Shown here one piece after another: positions 1 through 10,567 of a stretch of DNA of 64,000 nt; the stretch's first letter is position 1, and every line of letters starts with the position of its first letter. Source of the stretch: Ciborinia camelliae (Eukaryota > Ascomycota > Leotiomycetes > Helotiales > Sclerotiniaceae); NCBI GenBank assembly GCA_025890175.1, contig JANPYM010000005.1, positions 1,440,440-1,504,439 on the forward strand, in the 5' to 3' direction. Under the pieces are notes generated by a model. It was not told the origin of the DNA, did not search any database, and was given only the letters and a program-made list of their open reading frames with translations. The position numbers and the translations under genes were made by a program.

Positions 1-565
1 ATATCTAATAAATGATGTTAACAGGCAGGTAGTGCAGGTGTTGTTTAATGTTTATAATGTTCATAATAATATCATAATATCATACATAATACTATAATAC
101 CATATTACCATATTACCATATTACCATATACAAAAAGGGTGCCCAGGTAAATCTGGTGATGGATGCAGATGGGTGATGTGATGAATCATGGATCATGCAT
201 GGATGGTGATTCGTGATTTGTGATTCGTGAATTATGATGAATGCGGTGCGGTGCGGGAGTCATGTTTAAATTACAACCTACAGGTAGGTTACTTGTATCT
301 AGGAGTAGGTAAATGATGAACCTGTTATGCATGCAGAATCCAGATACTATATATATACAGAGTAGTCTACAGTATCTACTATGTATTCGACCAGACATGT
401 TTCTTTTAAAATCCACAAAACCACAAAAGTATCTTAAAAGGATACCCAACCTACCTATTACCTCCAGCTACCTACCTATTACCTACCTACCTACCTATGA
501 ATCTGATTCCCCTGAGCAATTTGGTTGGTGCTGACTAGGTAGGTAGCAATTGATATTTATATAAA

Positions 566-601
566 TAACCATAACCATAACCATAACCATAACCATAACC
601 A
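566..601. repeat. Hexanucleotide microsatellite (TAACCA)6
   Basis: Six uninterrupted copies of TAACCA. The unit resembles but is not the telomeric TAACCC repeat. Confidence 0.95.
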
Positions 602-849
602 TGTAAAGAGGCGCCAACATAAATTGGGTCATACCGACCCGACTCATACGATAGATACCTAGGTAGTAGACACTACCTACTACTAAACACCTACCTAGGT
701 AGGTAGGTACCTTACTCAGGTACCGGTACGCTTTAACTAGGTACCTAGGTAGGTAGGCTGGTAGGTATAATCTGTACGATATTATCAAGGCTTTCCCCGA
801 GATACGAGCCACCTCTGTTACTCTGTATCACATCACATCCTACATCCTG

Positions 850-890
850 CATCCATCCATCCATCCATCCATCCATTCATTCATTCATTC
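850..890. repeat. Compound tetranucleotide repeat (ATCC)n-(ATTC)n
   Basis: A run of ATCC units passes directly into a run of ATTC units, differing by a single C/T change per unit. This suggests expansion after a point mutation in an ancestral unit. Confidence 0.95.
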
Positions 891-1012
891 GTATATAAAA
901 CTAGTTTTGATGCTGCGGCAGGTATCTTAAAACTTGGCATTTCCTGCAGCTTCGTCTAAAGGATCGTGTTATACACAGCTACGGCTGTACAGCTGTTTTC
1001 GGTACCTTACTG

Positions 1013-1444
1013 TAATCGTTGGCGGTGAATAGTGATGTTATTGAAATTCGAATTTTTTTATTTTTCTATTTTTCCGCCAACCCCTACGGGGTTGGTATGG
1101 GCAAGATGTCGCGACTAGCAAGATGTCGCGGTTATAAAATTCGCCTAATTTTGAACTTCAAAACTTTCAAAATTTTATAAATATTATAGTTTTCAATTAG
1201 ATATAATTCTATTATAACAATGTTTGAAATAATCGGATTTTGATAATATAATTAATTTGAAGTTAAATTTTTATTTGATATAATTAGATTTTTGATAAAT
1301 TATATATATCAAAAGTTATAACTGTTTCAAAACCGCGACATCTTGCTAGTCGCGACATCTTGCCCATACCAACCCCGTAGGGGTTGGCGGAAAAATGAAA
1401 AAAACAAAAAAACATATAAAATCACTATTCACCGCCAACGATTA
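1013..1444. mobile_element. MITE-like foldback element (Tc1/mariner type)
   Basis: The outermost 24 bases, TAATCGTTGGCGGTGAATAG plus TGAT at 1013-1036, recur perfectly inverted at 1421-1444. The similarity continues inward through the CCGCCAACCCCTACGGGG and GCAAGATGTCGCG blocks, giving arms of more than 100 bp around an AT-rich core (about 1140-1320). If the terminal TA on each side is the target duplication, the element is 1015-1442 (428 bp). That fits a non-autonomous Tc1/mariner-like MITE. No transposase is present. The superfamily call rests only on the TA ends. Confidence 0.75.
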
Positions 1445-1672
1445 GTGTCAGGGACGAAAGCGATGATCTTTTTTGATTTCGTCCCATCTTTCCAAAACAT
1501 CTACTCGTAGCAATTTATTATTATGTTTCCATCATCAAATTTCATCAGATCTGCATAACACTACGAAAGTGGCTTGCTTTACCTCCGTACTTTTCCTCAA
1601 ACATCGGAAAATATTTGAAAGAGATTAAAGCCTTCAGGATGGTTCAGCCTTGTTGTTCATTTTACCCAATTA

Positions 1673-2934
1673 TTAGCTCTCAAGGGATCCAACAATCGCA
1701 GACCCCTTGACGGCATATCCGCCTTCTTTTCCTTCAATCCACACTTCGTATTTGTTATTTTTGTCGGTATTCTTCCCCACACAAACTCTCAACTCTTCAT
1801 TTGTGTAAAGTGGAGCCAAGTTCCTGTAATCGAGTCTTTTTATTATTTCTCCAGGTTGAAGTTGTGATCGCAAGACGGAAAGCATGAGAACCAATGAAAG
1901 GGGCCCATGAAGGAGTAGGTTCCTGTGTCCCTCAAACTCCCGGCAATATTGAGGATCGAGATGAATCGCATGAGCGTTAAAGGTAAGGGCCGAAAATCTA
2001 AATAAAAGCGATTGCGTAGGGAATATTCGCACATCGAAATCTGGTTTGCGCGTAGCTATAGATATGATTAATGGGAGGAAAGCGTCTTCAAACAACTGTG
2101 TGGAGATAGCTTACACCTCAAGATCTTTGGAAGCCTAGCGCAATCCTCTTTGGCAGTAGTTGCATCTTTCTCTCGCATGAAAACGATATTCCTCGTCTCC
2201 ACCAAGGATGCTCGTCCGATGTTGTCGTTGTTGTCGACATGATAGTGTCGTAATAATCGTTGATCAGCCATAGAATGGTGATCACTTACAGAGTACTTTC
2301 CAGAAGCGATTGCGCCACCCTCTCCATCTGGATTCGTCTGCGGGCCATCTTCAACATCAGCAAGGCCAATCCGTCTCTCAATGTTTACAAACACTTTTTC
2401 ATCACCCTCATTCCCTTTCACCGACACATCCACGATTCGTTCTATACAGGCAGCTCGCATGTTGTCAAGATGAAGCTGCTTCCCGCTCGTAGTGTTGAAA
2501 GCAACAGACCCACCAGCCCACATACGGCGCACAAATGGCGGCCCTGGGGACTGCAAAGGATCTGTGCCATCGGGGAGTAGCGCACTGTGAGGAACTTGCG
2601 GGGAGAAATAAACTAAATGGTGCGACTGGGGGAGGAGTGTTGTATCGCTGCACTCATCTCGTCCGTGTATAGTAGAGGACGGAAGTCTAAGGTCTGAGGC
2701 TCTGAAATTTGCAGGATAGCATGAAGGTGGAATGAAATCTGCAAGAGATACATTCAAAAGATGAGAAGGTGTCGGCGATAAATAATCGTATATAATGTTG
2801 GGTTGGCGTGAAGTAAGCTCCTTGCGGAGAATTGACTGCGTAGACGCAGACTTTCGAGTATGCGCCGATGATATTAAGGGATTAATGGCATGAAAGCCAT
2901 ATGGTCGAGAATTGAAGAAATTGAATAATCTCAT
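1673..2934 (-). CDS. HTD2-like hydroxyacyl-thioester dehydratase (hotdog/MaoC fold)
   Basis: Two exons, 2934-2115 and 2055-1673, joined over a 59-bp intron with a GTAAGC donor and a CTATAG acceptor, giving 400 aa. The second exon holds the family signature FRFSALTFNAHAIHLD followed by an HGPLSL motif. This is the hydratase-2 region carrying the catalytic Asn/His-type residues of Htd2 and mesaconyl-CoA hydratase-like proteins. The N-terminus is basic and Ser-rich, compatible with mitochondrial import, and the yeast homologue acts in mitochondrial type II fatty-acid synthesis. Mitochondrial localisation is inference. A fungal CoA-hydratase paralogue is the main alternative. The downstream MITE is not inside the gene. 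Confidence 0.85.
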
Positions 2935-3193
2935 GTCAAATTTTATGCAGGAAACATCTGGTGGAGTATCATAAATTCGTCATCATGAAGTATGATGGAT
3001 AGAAGTAATAAGTATACCTAGGTACCTAGGTATATGAAGGATGCAAGAAAAGTTCAGGAAATCTAAAAGAAGCGAAAAAGCCCGCATCCTGAAATGCCAA
3101 GAAAAATGGCATTCTTATCGATAAGAATCCGATAATGGTAGATATTTATTATCTAAATTTCCCTTGACGAAGACCCTTTCTACTCCAAGATTA

Positions 3194-4333
3194 TTATTTC
3201 TGTCTATCCATAAGTTTATCCTCCCAACTCCCAAGCCAGCGCCAGTTTTTTGTGTATTTGTCGAGATTATCCAATGCCCCAGCAACTTTTCCCTCGGGAT
3301 CACTCAGCTTACTTCCCTCAAACTCGACGAAGAAGATGTATTGGAAAGGAACTACTTTCGTTGGACGGCTGTTAATGCTTGTCAAATTGACTTGGTACCT
3401 CCTGAAGCAATCCAGAACATCTGCGAGTGCGCCTGGTGTGCGATGATCAATGGTGAAAGTGACCATGGACTTAGCGGCAACATTAACCTTCGTCGCAGAT
3501 GTCTCCACCCCTTTGCGCAAAATGAGAAATCTGGTGGTATTGTCCTCGCGATCTTCGATTCCCTTTGCAAGAATGTCCAATCCATGAATATCCGCTGCGA
3601 GCGAACTGGCGATTGCTGCACTTGTACCGGTCTTATCTGCTTTCACAATTTCGGCGGCCTTACTTGTGGAACTAACGTCAAGTCTCTCAACCCCCTTCAA
3701 GTATGTCCCGAGAAATGCTTCGCATTGGCCATATGCTTGTGGATGGGTGTAGATACGTTGTATGTGATTGAGACTTGATAGAGGTGTTGTCTTTGGCTTG
3801 ACTGGAGAAGGGGTTGAGGTAGTTGGAGTACAAGTGCCAGACATTACTGGAGAATCTGCCGTCGAAACATAACCTAACAGGCAGTGACTAACATCAAGAT
3901 AGGCTTCGCCGCATATTGTGACATCTTTATATAGGGAGTGACGATCTGCGAGGAGTTCGAGGGTAAATATCACAGCTCCATTCGTCGAATTCTCGAAAGG
4001 TACAACGCCTAATTCTGCCTTGCCCGATTGAACAGCTTCAAAAACATCTATGTACCGTCAGTGATTTGTAATTGAGAAGTTGAAGATCGCAATACCTGGA
4101 ATTCCAATGGCTGGTTGGTACTCGTAATTCTCTTTATCGAAGCATCCAAGCGCGGCCTGGGGGTGACAGTCATCTGTTAGCCCTATGGAAATTACATGTG
4201 GCTCATAATGTTGACAATTGAAGGGCGCTGGACACTGGATTAAACGAAGGTCAAATACCTGATGAGTATAAGAAGAAATTGGTCCGAGGAAAGAGATAGC
4301 AGGTGTGCTAGAGGAGTTGGCTTGGGACTGCAT
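3194..4333 (-). CDS. PHA2: Prephenate dehydratase
   Basis: Three exons (4333-4259, 4156-4096, 4047-3194) with introns of 102 and 48 bp and correct phase at both junctions; 329 aa, close to yeast Pha2. The enzyme converts prephenate to phenylpyruvate in phenylalanine synthesis. Visible landmarks are the N-terminal FLGPISSYTHQAAL, then GVVPFENSTNGAV, STSKAAEIV, and the catalytic TRF motif at about residues 217-219. A C-terminal ACT regulatory domain (TPGALADVLDCF, then INSRPTK) presumably binds phenylalanine. Residues after CLLG form a Ser/Thr/Pro-rich insert (about 85-115) common in fungal forms. The start ATG lies directly before the conserved first strand, so little N-terminal sequence is missing. 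Confidence 0.95.
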
Positions 4334-5231
4334 CGTTCAACTTGTCTTCATTCCTTCTAGGTGTTGATGTTGTTCGGTGGTTCGGAAAAAGACTGTAACT
4401 AAATAATTGGGTTCACTGCATCTCGGAAAGACTCGCGTATCACTCACACAGTCATATTGCTGTAGGAAAGGTTTGTGGTGACTAGAGACAGTAATGGAAA
4501 TCTTTGATATTTATTTTGTTGCCGTTGCCGGCTGACCCCGCTACTGTAAACATGAACCCCACCTTGTCATGATTTCCGCGTGGTGAATGTCAAATTCTTC
4601 GGATCCGGCGATCATTAAGGCAAATGGTAGTTTAAGGAGATACGGTTGGTTTTTACATGGGCTTGTGTGCTAGAAAGCTATTGTAATTGTGGGAATCTGA
4701 AATAGAGATTCGGATGCATTCTGATAATTTCACGAGATATAGCCTCACAATATTAGGAACACAACATGAAGCTTCGGAATTAAGTATAAAAGCTGTCTGA
4801 TATTTTGAGTTCATGCAATCTGATCTATTCATCTTTGACCCATTGGTGCTGAACTTCAGATACTCTATACATTTTTATAGCAAGCAATTCTGCCAAAAAC
4901 GCAATCTTTCCTCGATCCTAACACACATGAGAAACATCAGAGTATCGCCTTATTTTCAAGGATTCATATGGTCTGCACAAAAGGATTAGAATGTGTCCAG
5001 AAGGAACAACCAATGATCATATACCTGAAATATGGTTTCTCCAACTCAAGAAGCCGTCATGACGGACCGGAGAGGGCTAGGGCGGGTGTTCCCTGTGTTT
5101 CCTCTTAGTCTCGAGCCAGCTGGAGCCGGCTGCGCTGGGGTCTGTTGCACGGCACGAGGGCGGTGTGACAGAATTTGGCTTGACGGTTCGACTGGAGTTG
5201 GCTCCTCGCCCGGTGCGAGGGCATCAAACTG
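4334..5231. other. Intergenic, includes GC-rich 3' flank of eRF1
   Basis: Promoter side of the prephenate dehydratase gene and downstream side of the eRF1 gene. No gene was recognised. A GC-rich patch at about 5060-5222 stands out against the AT-rich surroundings and contains an imperfect stem CTCGC-N5-GCGAG at about 5206-5220, just past the eRF1 stop. Confidence 0.6.
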
Positions 5232-6702
5232 TCAATCTATATCTTGTTAGCTTCTGAAAGCATGTCTGCCTGTCAAGTAGTTGTACATACCGTCATAGTA
5301 GTCATCATCGTCATCAACTTCGGCCAACTGCTCAAAGTTGACCTTGTAGCGCAAAAGGCCACCAATACCACCGAAGCCTTTGACGAATTGGTTACCCTCA
5401 CTAGATCTGTCTGAGACAAACTCAAGCGTTGTACCGAAATCTCTGTACTTCTCGGCAATCCATTCTAAGAACGATTCTGAAGAAACGACTTCCATTTCTT
5501 GGCCAGTCTCCTTGTCCATGAATTGTTCTCGGTTTGAAGCCTCGGATTGCTTGGTAGTATGGAGAATTGTTTGAGCACCATTGCTATCCTTCAGAACCCA
5601 GCGATTGATCTCGAGGTTCTCGAAAACAATCAGAATTTCAACAGCACCCAGCTCTAAAGCCTTTAGAGTATCCTCAACACCATAACAAATCCGTCCGGTG
5701 TCTTGACTAATCTCCTCAAAGTACTTTCCGATGAGCTTCTTCTCCTGAATGAACTTGACATTGCTTAGTGTCTCGGCTGAAAGCTCGATAGCCTGGTTGA
5801 ATCCGTTCTCACCACCATAAGAAACATCGACAACTTTAATAACCTTTGTTGCCAAACGATTGTCAAACAAGTCGGACTGGTTAAGATCGTTCTTGAAATC
5901 GGCAGAACCAGCCAAGATAATACCAGCTACGTTGACCTTGTCTGCTGTGATGAAATTCTGTACCGCTAATTCGGCAACCTTTCGAACGTAGTTGTGACGC
6001 TTCTCCTCACGAAGACGAGCAAAACGAAGGGCAGATTGTCCACCACGACCGTGCTTCTTTGGCAAATCGACAGAAAACTTGTGAACAATATCTCTGGTGT
6101 TTCCACTCAATGTACCGAAGAGGGCGCCGTTTCCATCCATAATGATGAAGCCGAATTTTTGGTCAGATTCCAACAATTCAGCGAGAGCCTCTGTATGGAA
6201 CTTGTTGTCGCAAAGGTAGAGAGATGTGTTGATAGGCTTGAAGGGCTCGAAATCGATGTTAACCTTCCTTTCTTTTCCTTCCGATGTTAAAATTTCACCA
6301 CAGTATACGACCAAGCCATTTGGCGGGACTTTATTGTACAACTTCAGTCTTTGTTGAGTAGAAGTGATGGCAGAAAGAACGGATTGACGATTCACACGAG
6401 ACTTGATATTCGATGCGGTACCCTATATCCAACCTCAAGTCAGCATGTTAAAGGCAGGCATCAAAGATAGAGACAACATACGTATTCTTCTGCCAACATC
6501 TTGGCGGCACGAGATACTTGATCCTTTGGCGCTAAATAATATGTTAGATTATATAGGGAACGTATAGATGTGATCCCTTACGAATGATAAGGGAAATCAT
6601 GGAGGTTCCATTTCCACGCGCAGCTTCAAGACGTTTGATCAATTTTTTCACCTTCCAAATCTCGATATTCTTCTCGGCCTCGTTTGCCTGAGCGTCACTC
6701 AT
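5232..6702 (-). CDS. SUP45: Eukaryotic peptide chain release factor 1 (eRF1)
   Basis: Four exons (6702-6582, 6531-6482, 6422-5291, 5236-5232) give 435 aa. eRF1 recognises all three stop codons in the ribosomal A site and triggers peptidyl-tRNA hydrolysis. Visible motifs are NIKS (62-65) and YLCDNKF (126-132), both for stop decoding, and GGQ (184-186) for hydrolysis. The last intron (5290-5237) has a perfect GTATGT donor, GCTAAC branch site and ATATAG acceptor. It splits the final Asp codon, so the last coding exon is only five bases and supplies the last two bases of that codon plus TGA. The protein then ends in YYDD. Reading through this intron would give a false C-terminus. An upstream in-frame extension was rejected because related proteins start near [16 protein letters not shown]. 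Confidence 0.96.
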
Positions 6703-8491
6703 ATTGGCAGATAATGAGACAAAACCCCTTAGACAATTCGACTTCTTGTAAGTTATTTGACCTGCAAGTGGTTGCACGCTCTCCGTTGAATCTGCACTTC
6801 ACAGTTGTCAAGATTGTCAAGATGGTCTGCCTTTGTGGTATTTGTGACGTGGGCTTAGGGTCAGAGTGTGAGAGTGAGTGTGGTTAGGAAGAAATTTAGT
6901 GTGCTAGTAAAGCTTAGGCGAGGGGCCACCTGAACCTGAACCTACCAGGGCATGCATCCATGCACAGGTGGGATGGGGTGAGGTGAGGAAACGAGAAAAA
7001 CGTCACTTATAATAATTTTAGTGGAGAAAATTCTGTTCTGATTAGGTAATTATTCATGCTCCCGCGTGATGAAATTGAAATTATTATTATGCCTGAAACG
7101 AATTATCTCAATTCTCAGACCCTCGTGGAGTTTAACTGATTTACCACTTTTATCGTAAATGTGTAATCTTTTAGTACTAAAATGGCCGGGGGTTGTATTT
7201 TTACCGAAGTGGGGCACGCAGTTAACCTCTTCGGTGATCGTACGGATGCCCTACAGGGGCCCTTATTGGCTAGTTTATAGATTTTATGATTATGTAATCA
7301 CCGAACTTGGTGGGTCTGAGGATGAGATAAGAAACGAAGTGGAAGGGGGGCAAAAATCCGACCTCTTCTTCTTCCATTATTCTTCCATTTTACTGCGATC
7401 GATTCACGTGACTTATTATGTGAAATTATCATATGATTCCGTCTCCACGCAGACCGCATCCAAAAGCGGAAAACTCTCGATTTTGCCACAATCGGCTTAC
7501 ATAAGTTGATCAGTTTCATCTTGAATCTTTGAGCAGGCGTACTTTAATGTCCTCAATGGATTTGATATACAACCCGAATTCAGGAACCTATAAGCTGACA
7601 TTGTCGGAGCCTAGTCTGAGCTATTAAAACGGTGCATCCAAGCGTTCAATATTCTTTATTGAAGACACCACCTGAATGTCTAGCTCGATTTGGAAGATCA
7701 TACATAGCTTATTAGATCACTCAAACATTCTTCTCGCATTTTATGGGAACAACGAATGATGTACCTAGCTACAGCGTTCTTCACTGAGCTCAAGCCTCTT
7801 TCTTTAGGCTGATTCAAACTCTAGCTCTACGAGAACTTGCGAATCTGCATTTTTTGTCGCACATAAGATCATAAGATATGAAGTCATTTTATCCTTGGCT
7901 TTCGGGAAGTGGCGAAATGGCACAGTAATAGAGGGCAGAGCAGGGAAAAAGAGCTTGAAGATCAAACTTTGCGAGCTTTTTGTGCTTGAGCTCTGCTTCT
8001 TTGTCATAGTTTCAGCTCCTGATTGATGACTCTGCGGAAAGTCCCGAGTGTGCATCCTTGAACAAGCCATCTGACTGCACCATGAAGCTGTTTGGTCATG
8101 GCCATGTAACAAGTTGAATGAAACATGTAGCGAGGGTTAGGTAAGAGAGGTGGGACGAGCCATGAGTTTGCGAGAGAAAATTTCGACCGAATCACTGTAA
8201 GGAACATAGCTTCTTGTAATGACAGGTTCTATTGTGTTCAAGTGCCAAGTGGCATAAAAAATACAGAGTTTTGATATTAACCCCTAACGCTCAAAGAAAG
8301 TACATAACTTTTTCAACCCCCTTTGTCCATTAGTACCCCCACGATAAATCTCCTAGCCTTTTTACGTCTCCTCCAAACATTTCCATTCCCACAATAAAGC
8401 TCCTACCAGTCCAGTTCCAGCATGTATCTTTGTATCTCGAGTCACATGAACCATTACAATTAAGTCTATGACAATTATTATCTGTTCCCTC
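6703..8491. other. Intergenic, no gene recognised
   Basis: Contains the eRF1 promoter at its left edge. The open frames in 7159-7519 and 7804-8207 overlap on both strands, lack family motifs and have no plausible splice continuation. I see no RNA gene or repeat structure here. Confidence 0.55.
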
Positions 8492-9028
8492 TCAGTCGCC
8501 ACGTAGAGTTTTTACCGATAGCCTCATACTAGATCCTCCGACCCATTCATCTCCTTGAGAGCATGCTGGGCACTTTCCTGTCTTATTCGTGATTGAGAGC
8601 TTCGGTGATTTTTGCCAGTTCTTGCAGGTTTCCAATGGTCCTTCGGGATTAAGTGAACATCTTAACGTTTGCGGGTCGACATCACCGCACTCGTACTGTA
8701 TCCACAACTTGTCGCCGCACATGTGGGATGATGTGTTATTTTCCAGTATCAGCGTGCGCCTGAGAGAATGTATCTATGCGCTTGGTGTCTCAAACCCTCC
8801 GAAAAGATTGATCTCGGAGCGAGTGTTCGAATTGAAGTTTTTAAGTTTATATTCCAGAACTTTGGTATTTGTTTGTATCTTTGCAATGCCCTGAAGCAGG
8901 AGATTTTCTCTGAATAAATATTCCATAGCTCTACCAACTTACCACTTTTTGAAGTTATTAATGGCTTCTACCACGGTATCTTCCGAAATATGCATGTGGG
9001 GTATACTCGCAAAGCATTCACACAACAT
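8492..9028 (-). CDS. Candidate small Cys-rich protein, unknown function
   Basis: Proposed two-exon gene, 9028-8943 and 8759-8492, joined in phase over a 183-bp intron (GTAAGT donor, CTCTCAG acceptor); 117 aa. The junction links FKKW to RTLILENN. The second exon has evenly spaced cysteines in CGDKLWIQYECGDVDP, TLRCSLNPEGPLETCKNW and GKCPAC, which suggests a disulfide- or metal-stabilised fold. I recognise no named family. No clear signal peptide is visible with this start, and an additional upstream exon is possible. It lies in the gene-poor island next to a transposon. Support is the coherent splice phase and protein-like composition. The intron is long for this window. Confidence 0.45.
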
Positions 9029-9596
9029 ACCGAGTGACGATCGATAGAAGAGAAGTTGACAAAGAATTTAGAGGGGTAGAGAAAATATTTATGCGAAACT
9101 ACTTGAGATCTATCGATTCAATGTCTTGGCAGTAGGAAGATATACACTACGTTGCGATCTTTCTTTGTCAAATAAGAAGATTGAGATCGGCTTTCTCCCC
9201 AACAGGCATTGCAACCTGTATTCATTTCGCCATCTCAAATATCTATTGGACATCATCGCTACAGGTTTCTTCGGTCCCAGTGCTCCAAACTACACGCTAT
9301 TTTGTGTACGTAACCATTCAAGGTTTTTTAAACGAGAGCCACATTATGTGCGGAGACGGAGCCTCGATGCTGAGTTTATCATTCTTCTTTTTGGTGTGCC
9401 TCTCAAGCCCTAGTTGCAATATCTGGGAAACGTTGACAGATGGCGTCGTATATTTGCCAGAGAACGAGTGTTTGGATCGATTCGATTTTCATTTCCATGT
9501 TACTCTCTTTCTTGATCTACAAATAATACGTTGGCTAATCAAAAATCGTCAAATGTACGAAGAATCACTTACTGATATAGGTGGATGACTTTGTTC
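9029..9596. other. Intergenic, left flank of the hAT-like element
   Basis: A 135-codon plus-strand frame (9181-9588) is open, but its composition is unremarkable and it lacks motifs or splice partners. I do not call it a gene. Confidence 0.45.
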
Positions 9597-9604
9597 TGCA
9601 GTAC

Positions 9605-10180
9605 CAGGGTTGGGCACAGGGTAGGGTACACCCGGGGTAACCCGGGGTAAAACCGGACGGGTAGCCACCCTGCTCCCCCCCTACGGGGTAGGGTCACCAC
9701 CCGGTGAAATGCCCAAGGGTACGGGTATACCCGCGGGTATATATCATGTGATCGTCTAATATAATCGTCCAAAGTTGAAGCTATTCCCAATTATTCTATT
9801 TTCATTTTTCACTTTTCATTTCTTTAATATTAACCCTAAAAAATCTAAATCTAAATCAAACATTAACCCTAACCCTAATCCCTACCTCTTTTTCACTTTT
9901 CACCTTCCCCTAACCCTAATCCCTACCTCTTTTTCACTTTTCACCTTCCCCTAACCCTAATCCCCACCTCTTTTTCACCTTTTCCACCCCCCCTCCCCTT
10001 TCAACTTTGGACGACTATATTAGACGATCACATGATATATACCCGCGGGTCTACCCGTACCCGCGGGTCTACCCGTACCCGCGGGTTTTACCGGGTTACC
10101 ACCCCGTAGAATCCAGCAGGGTAGGGTAAACCACCCGAGGAGGTGAAATACCCCGGGTAGGGTACGGGTGCCCATGCCTG
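9605..10180. mobile_element. hAT-like non-autonomous foldback element
   Basis: The 576-bp element is flanked by an exact 8-bp duplication, TGCAGTAC, at 9597-9604 and 10181-10188. It begins CAGGGTTGGGCAC and ends with the inverse of CAGGCATGGGCAC. An 8-bp target duplication plus CAGGG-type terminal repeats is typical of hAT transposons. The arms (about 190 bp each) are inverted copies rich in GGGTA/TACCC and meet at a shared block reading ATATCATGTGATCGTCTAAT. No transposase is encoded. The central spacer holds telomere-like tandem repeats, listed separately. Confidence 0.85.
9870..9985. repeat. 41-bp tandem repeat with telomere-like core
   Basis: Two full 41-bp units (9870-9910, 9911-9951) and a third partial, diverged unit fill the centre of the hAT-like element. 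Each unit starts TAACCCTAATCCC, resembling the CCCTAA telomere repeat, followed by a pyrimidine-rich CCTCTTTTTCACTTTTCACC segment. Confidence 0.9.
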
Positions 10181-10233
10181 TGCAGTACAGGTTTTATCAA
10201 ATAACTTGCCAATTCCTTCGGCGACTACTCTCT

Positions 10234-10567
10234 TCACGAAAGTCCCATATACCTATAATCATTGCAATCGTTACTGTACAAAATCCAGGTAGGTTTTACT
10301 ATCCTCAAACCGTTCGCTTCCCATCTCCTCCTGCCTTTGTTGGCTTTTCCTCCCCAGTCGACACATCTTCCTTGTAAGAGAACCATCGTTGGATCGGGAT
10401 GATTAACAATCCCATATGCATTTTTATCCTTCGATCCTCGATTAAAACAGCGAGTATCACAACTCTCTAATGGTTTATTGACTGGATTCTCTTTGCAGCG
10501 GTGTTCAGAAGTGCCGCGTGCGTGTATCATCGCAGTCAGTGAACCTAGCCCATTGTCGTTTACACAT
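10234..10567 (-). pseudogene. Possible frameshifted small Cys-rich gene
   Basis: From ATG at 10567 one frame reads MCKRQWARFTDCDDTRTRHF and then hits TGA. Shifting by one base at about 10508 opens a frame reading EHRCKENPVNKPLESCDTRC, continuing to 10234. The cysteine and histidine spacing makes the two halves look like one protein broken by a single-base insertion. It lies about 45 bp from the hAT-like element. I recognise no family with certainty. An intron, an assembly error or chance are alternatives. Confidence 0.3.

Larger units (their letters stand above)
1..1012. other. Low-complexity intergenic DNA, no gene
   Basis: No convincing coding region. The stretch is made of AT-rich runs (ATTACCATATTACC-type repeats near 100-130), many ACCTACCTAGGTAGGTA motifs (about 450-760) and two microsatellites listed separately. 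Short open frames here are composed of repeat-derived residues and have no recognisable domain. Confidence 0.7.

Noticed and set aside
5247..5290. eRF1 C-terminus continuing into TGRHAFRS
   Set aside because: The segment is a perfect intron (GTATGT, GCTAAC, ATATAG), and removing it gives the expected YYDD end.
6703..6777. N-terminal extension of eRF1
   Set aside because: Upstream in-frame residues are not conserved in the family, and [16 protein letters not shown] is the usual start.
9181..9588. 135-codon frame left of the hAT-like element
   Set aside because: Considered as a gene truncated by the insertion, but no continuation was found beyond the element and no domain is visible.
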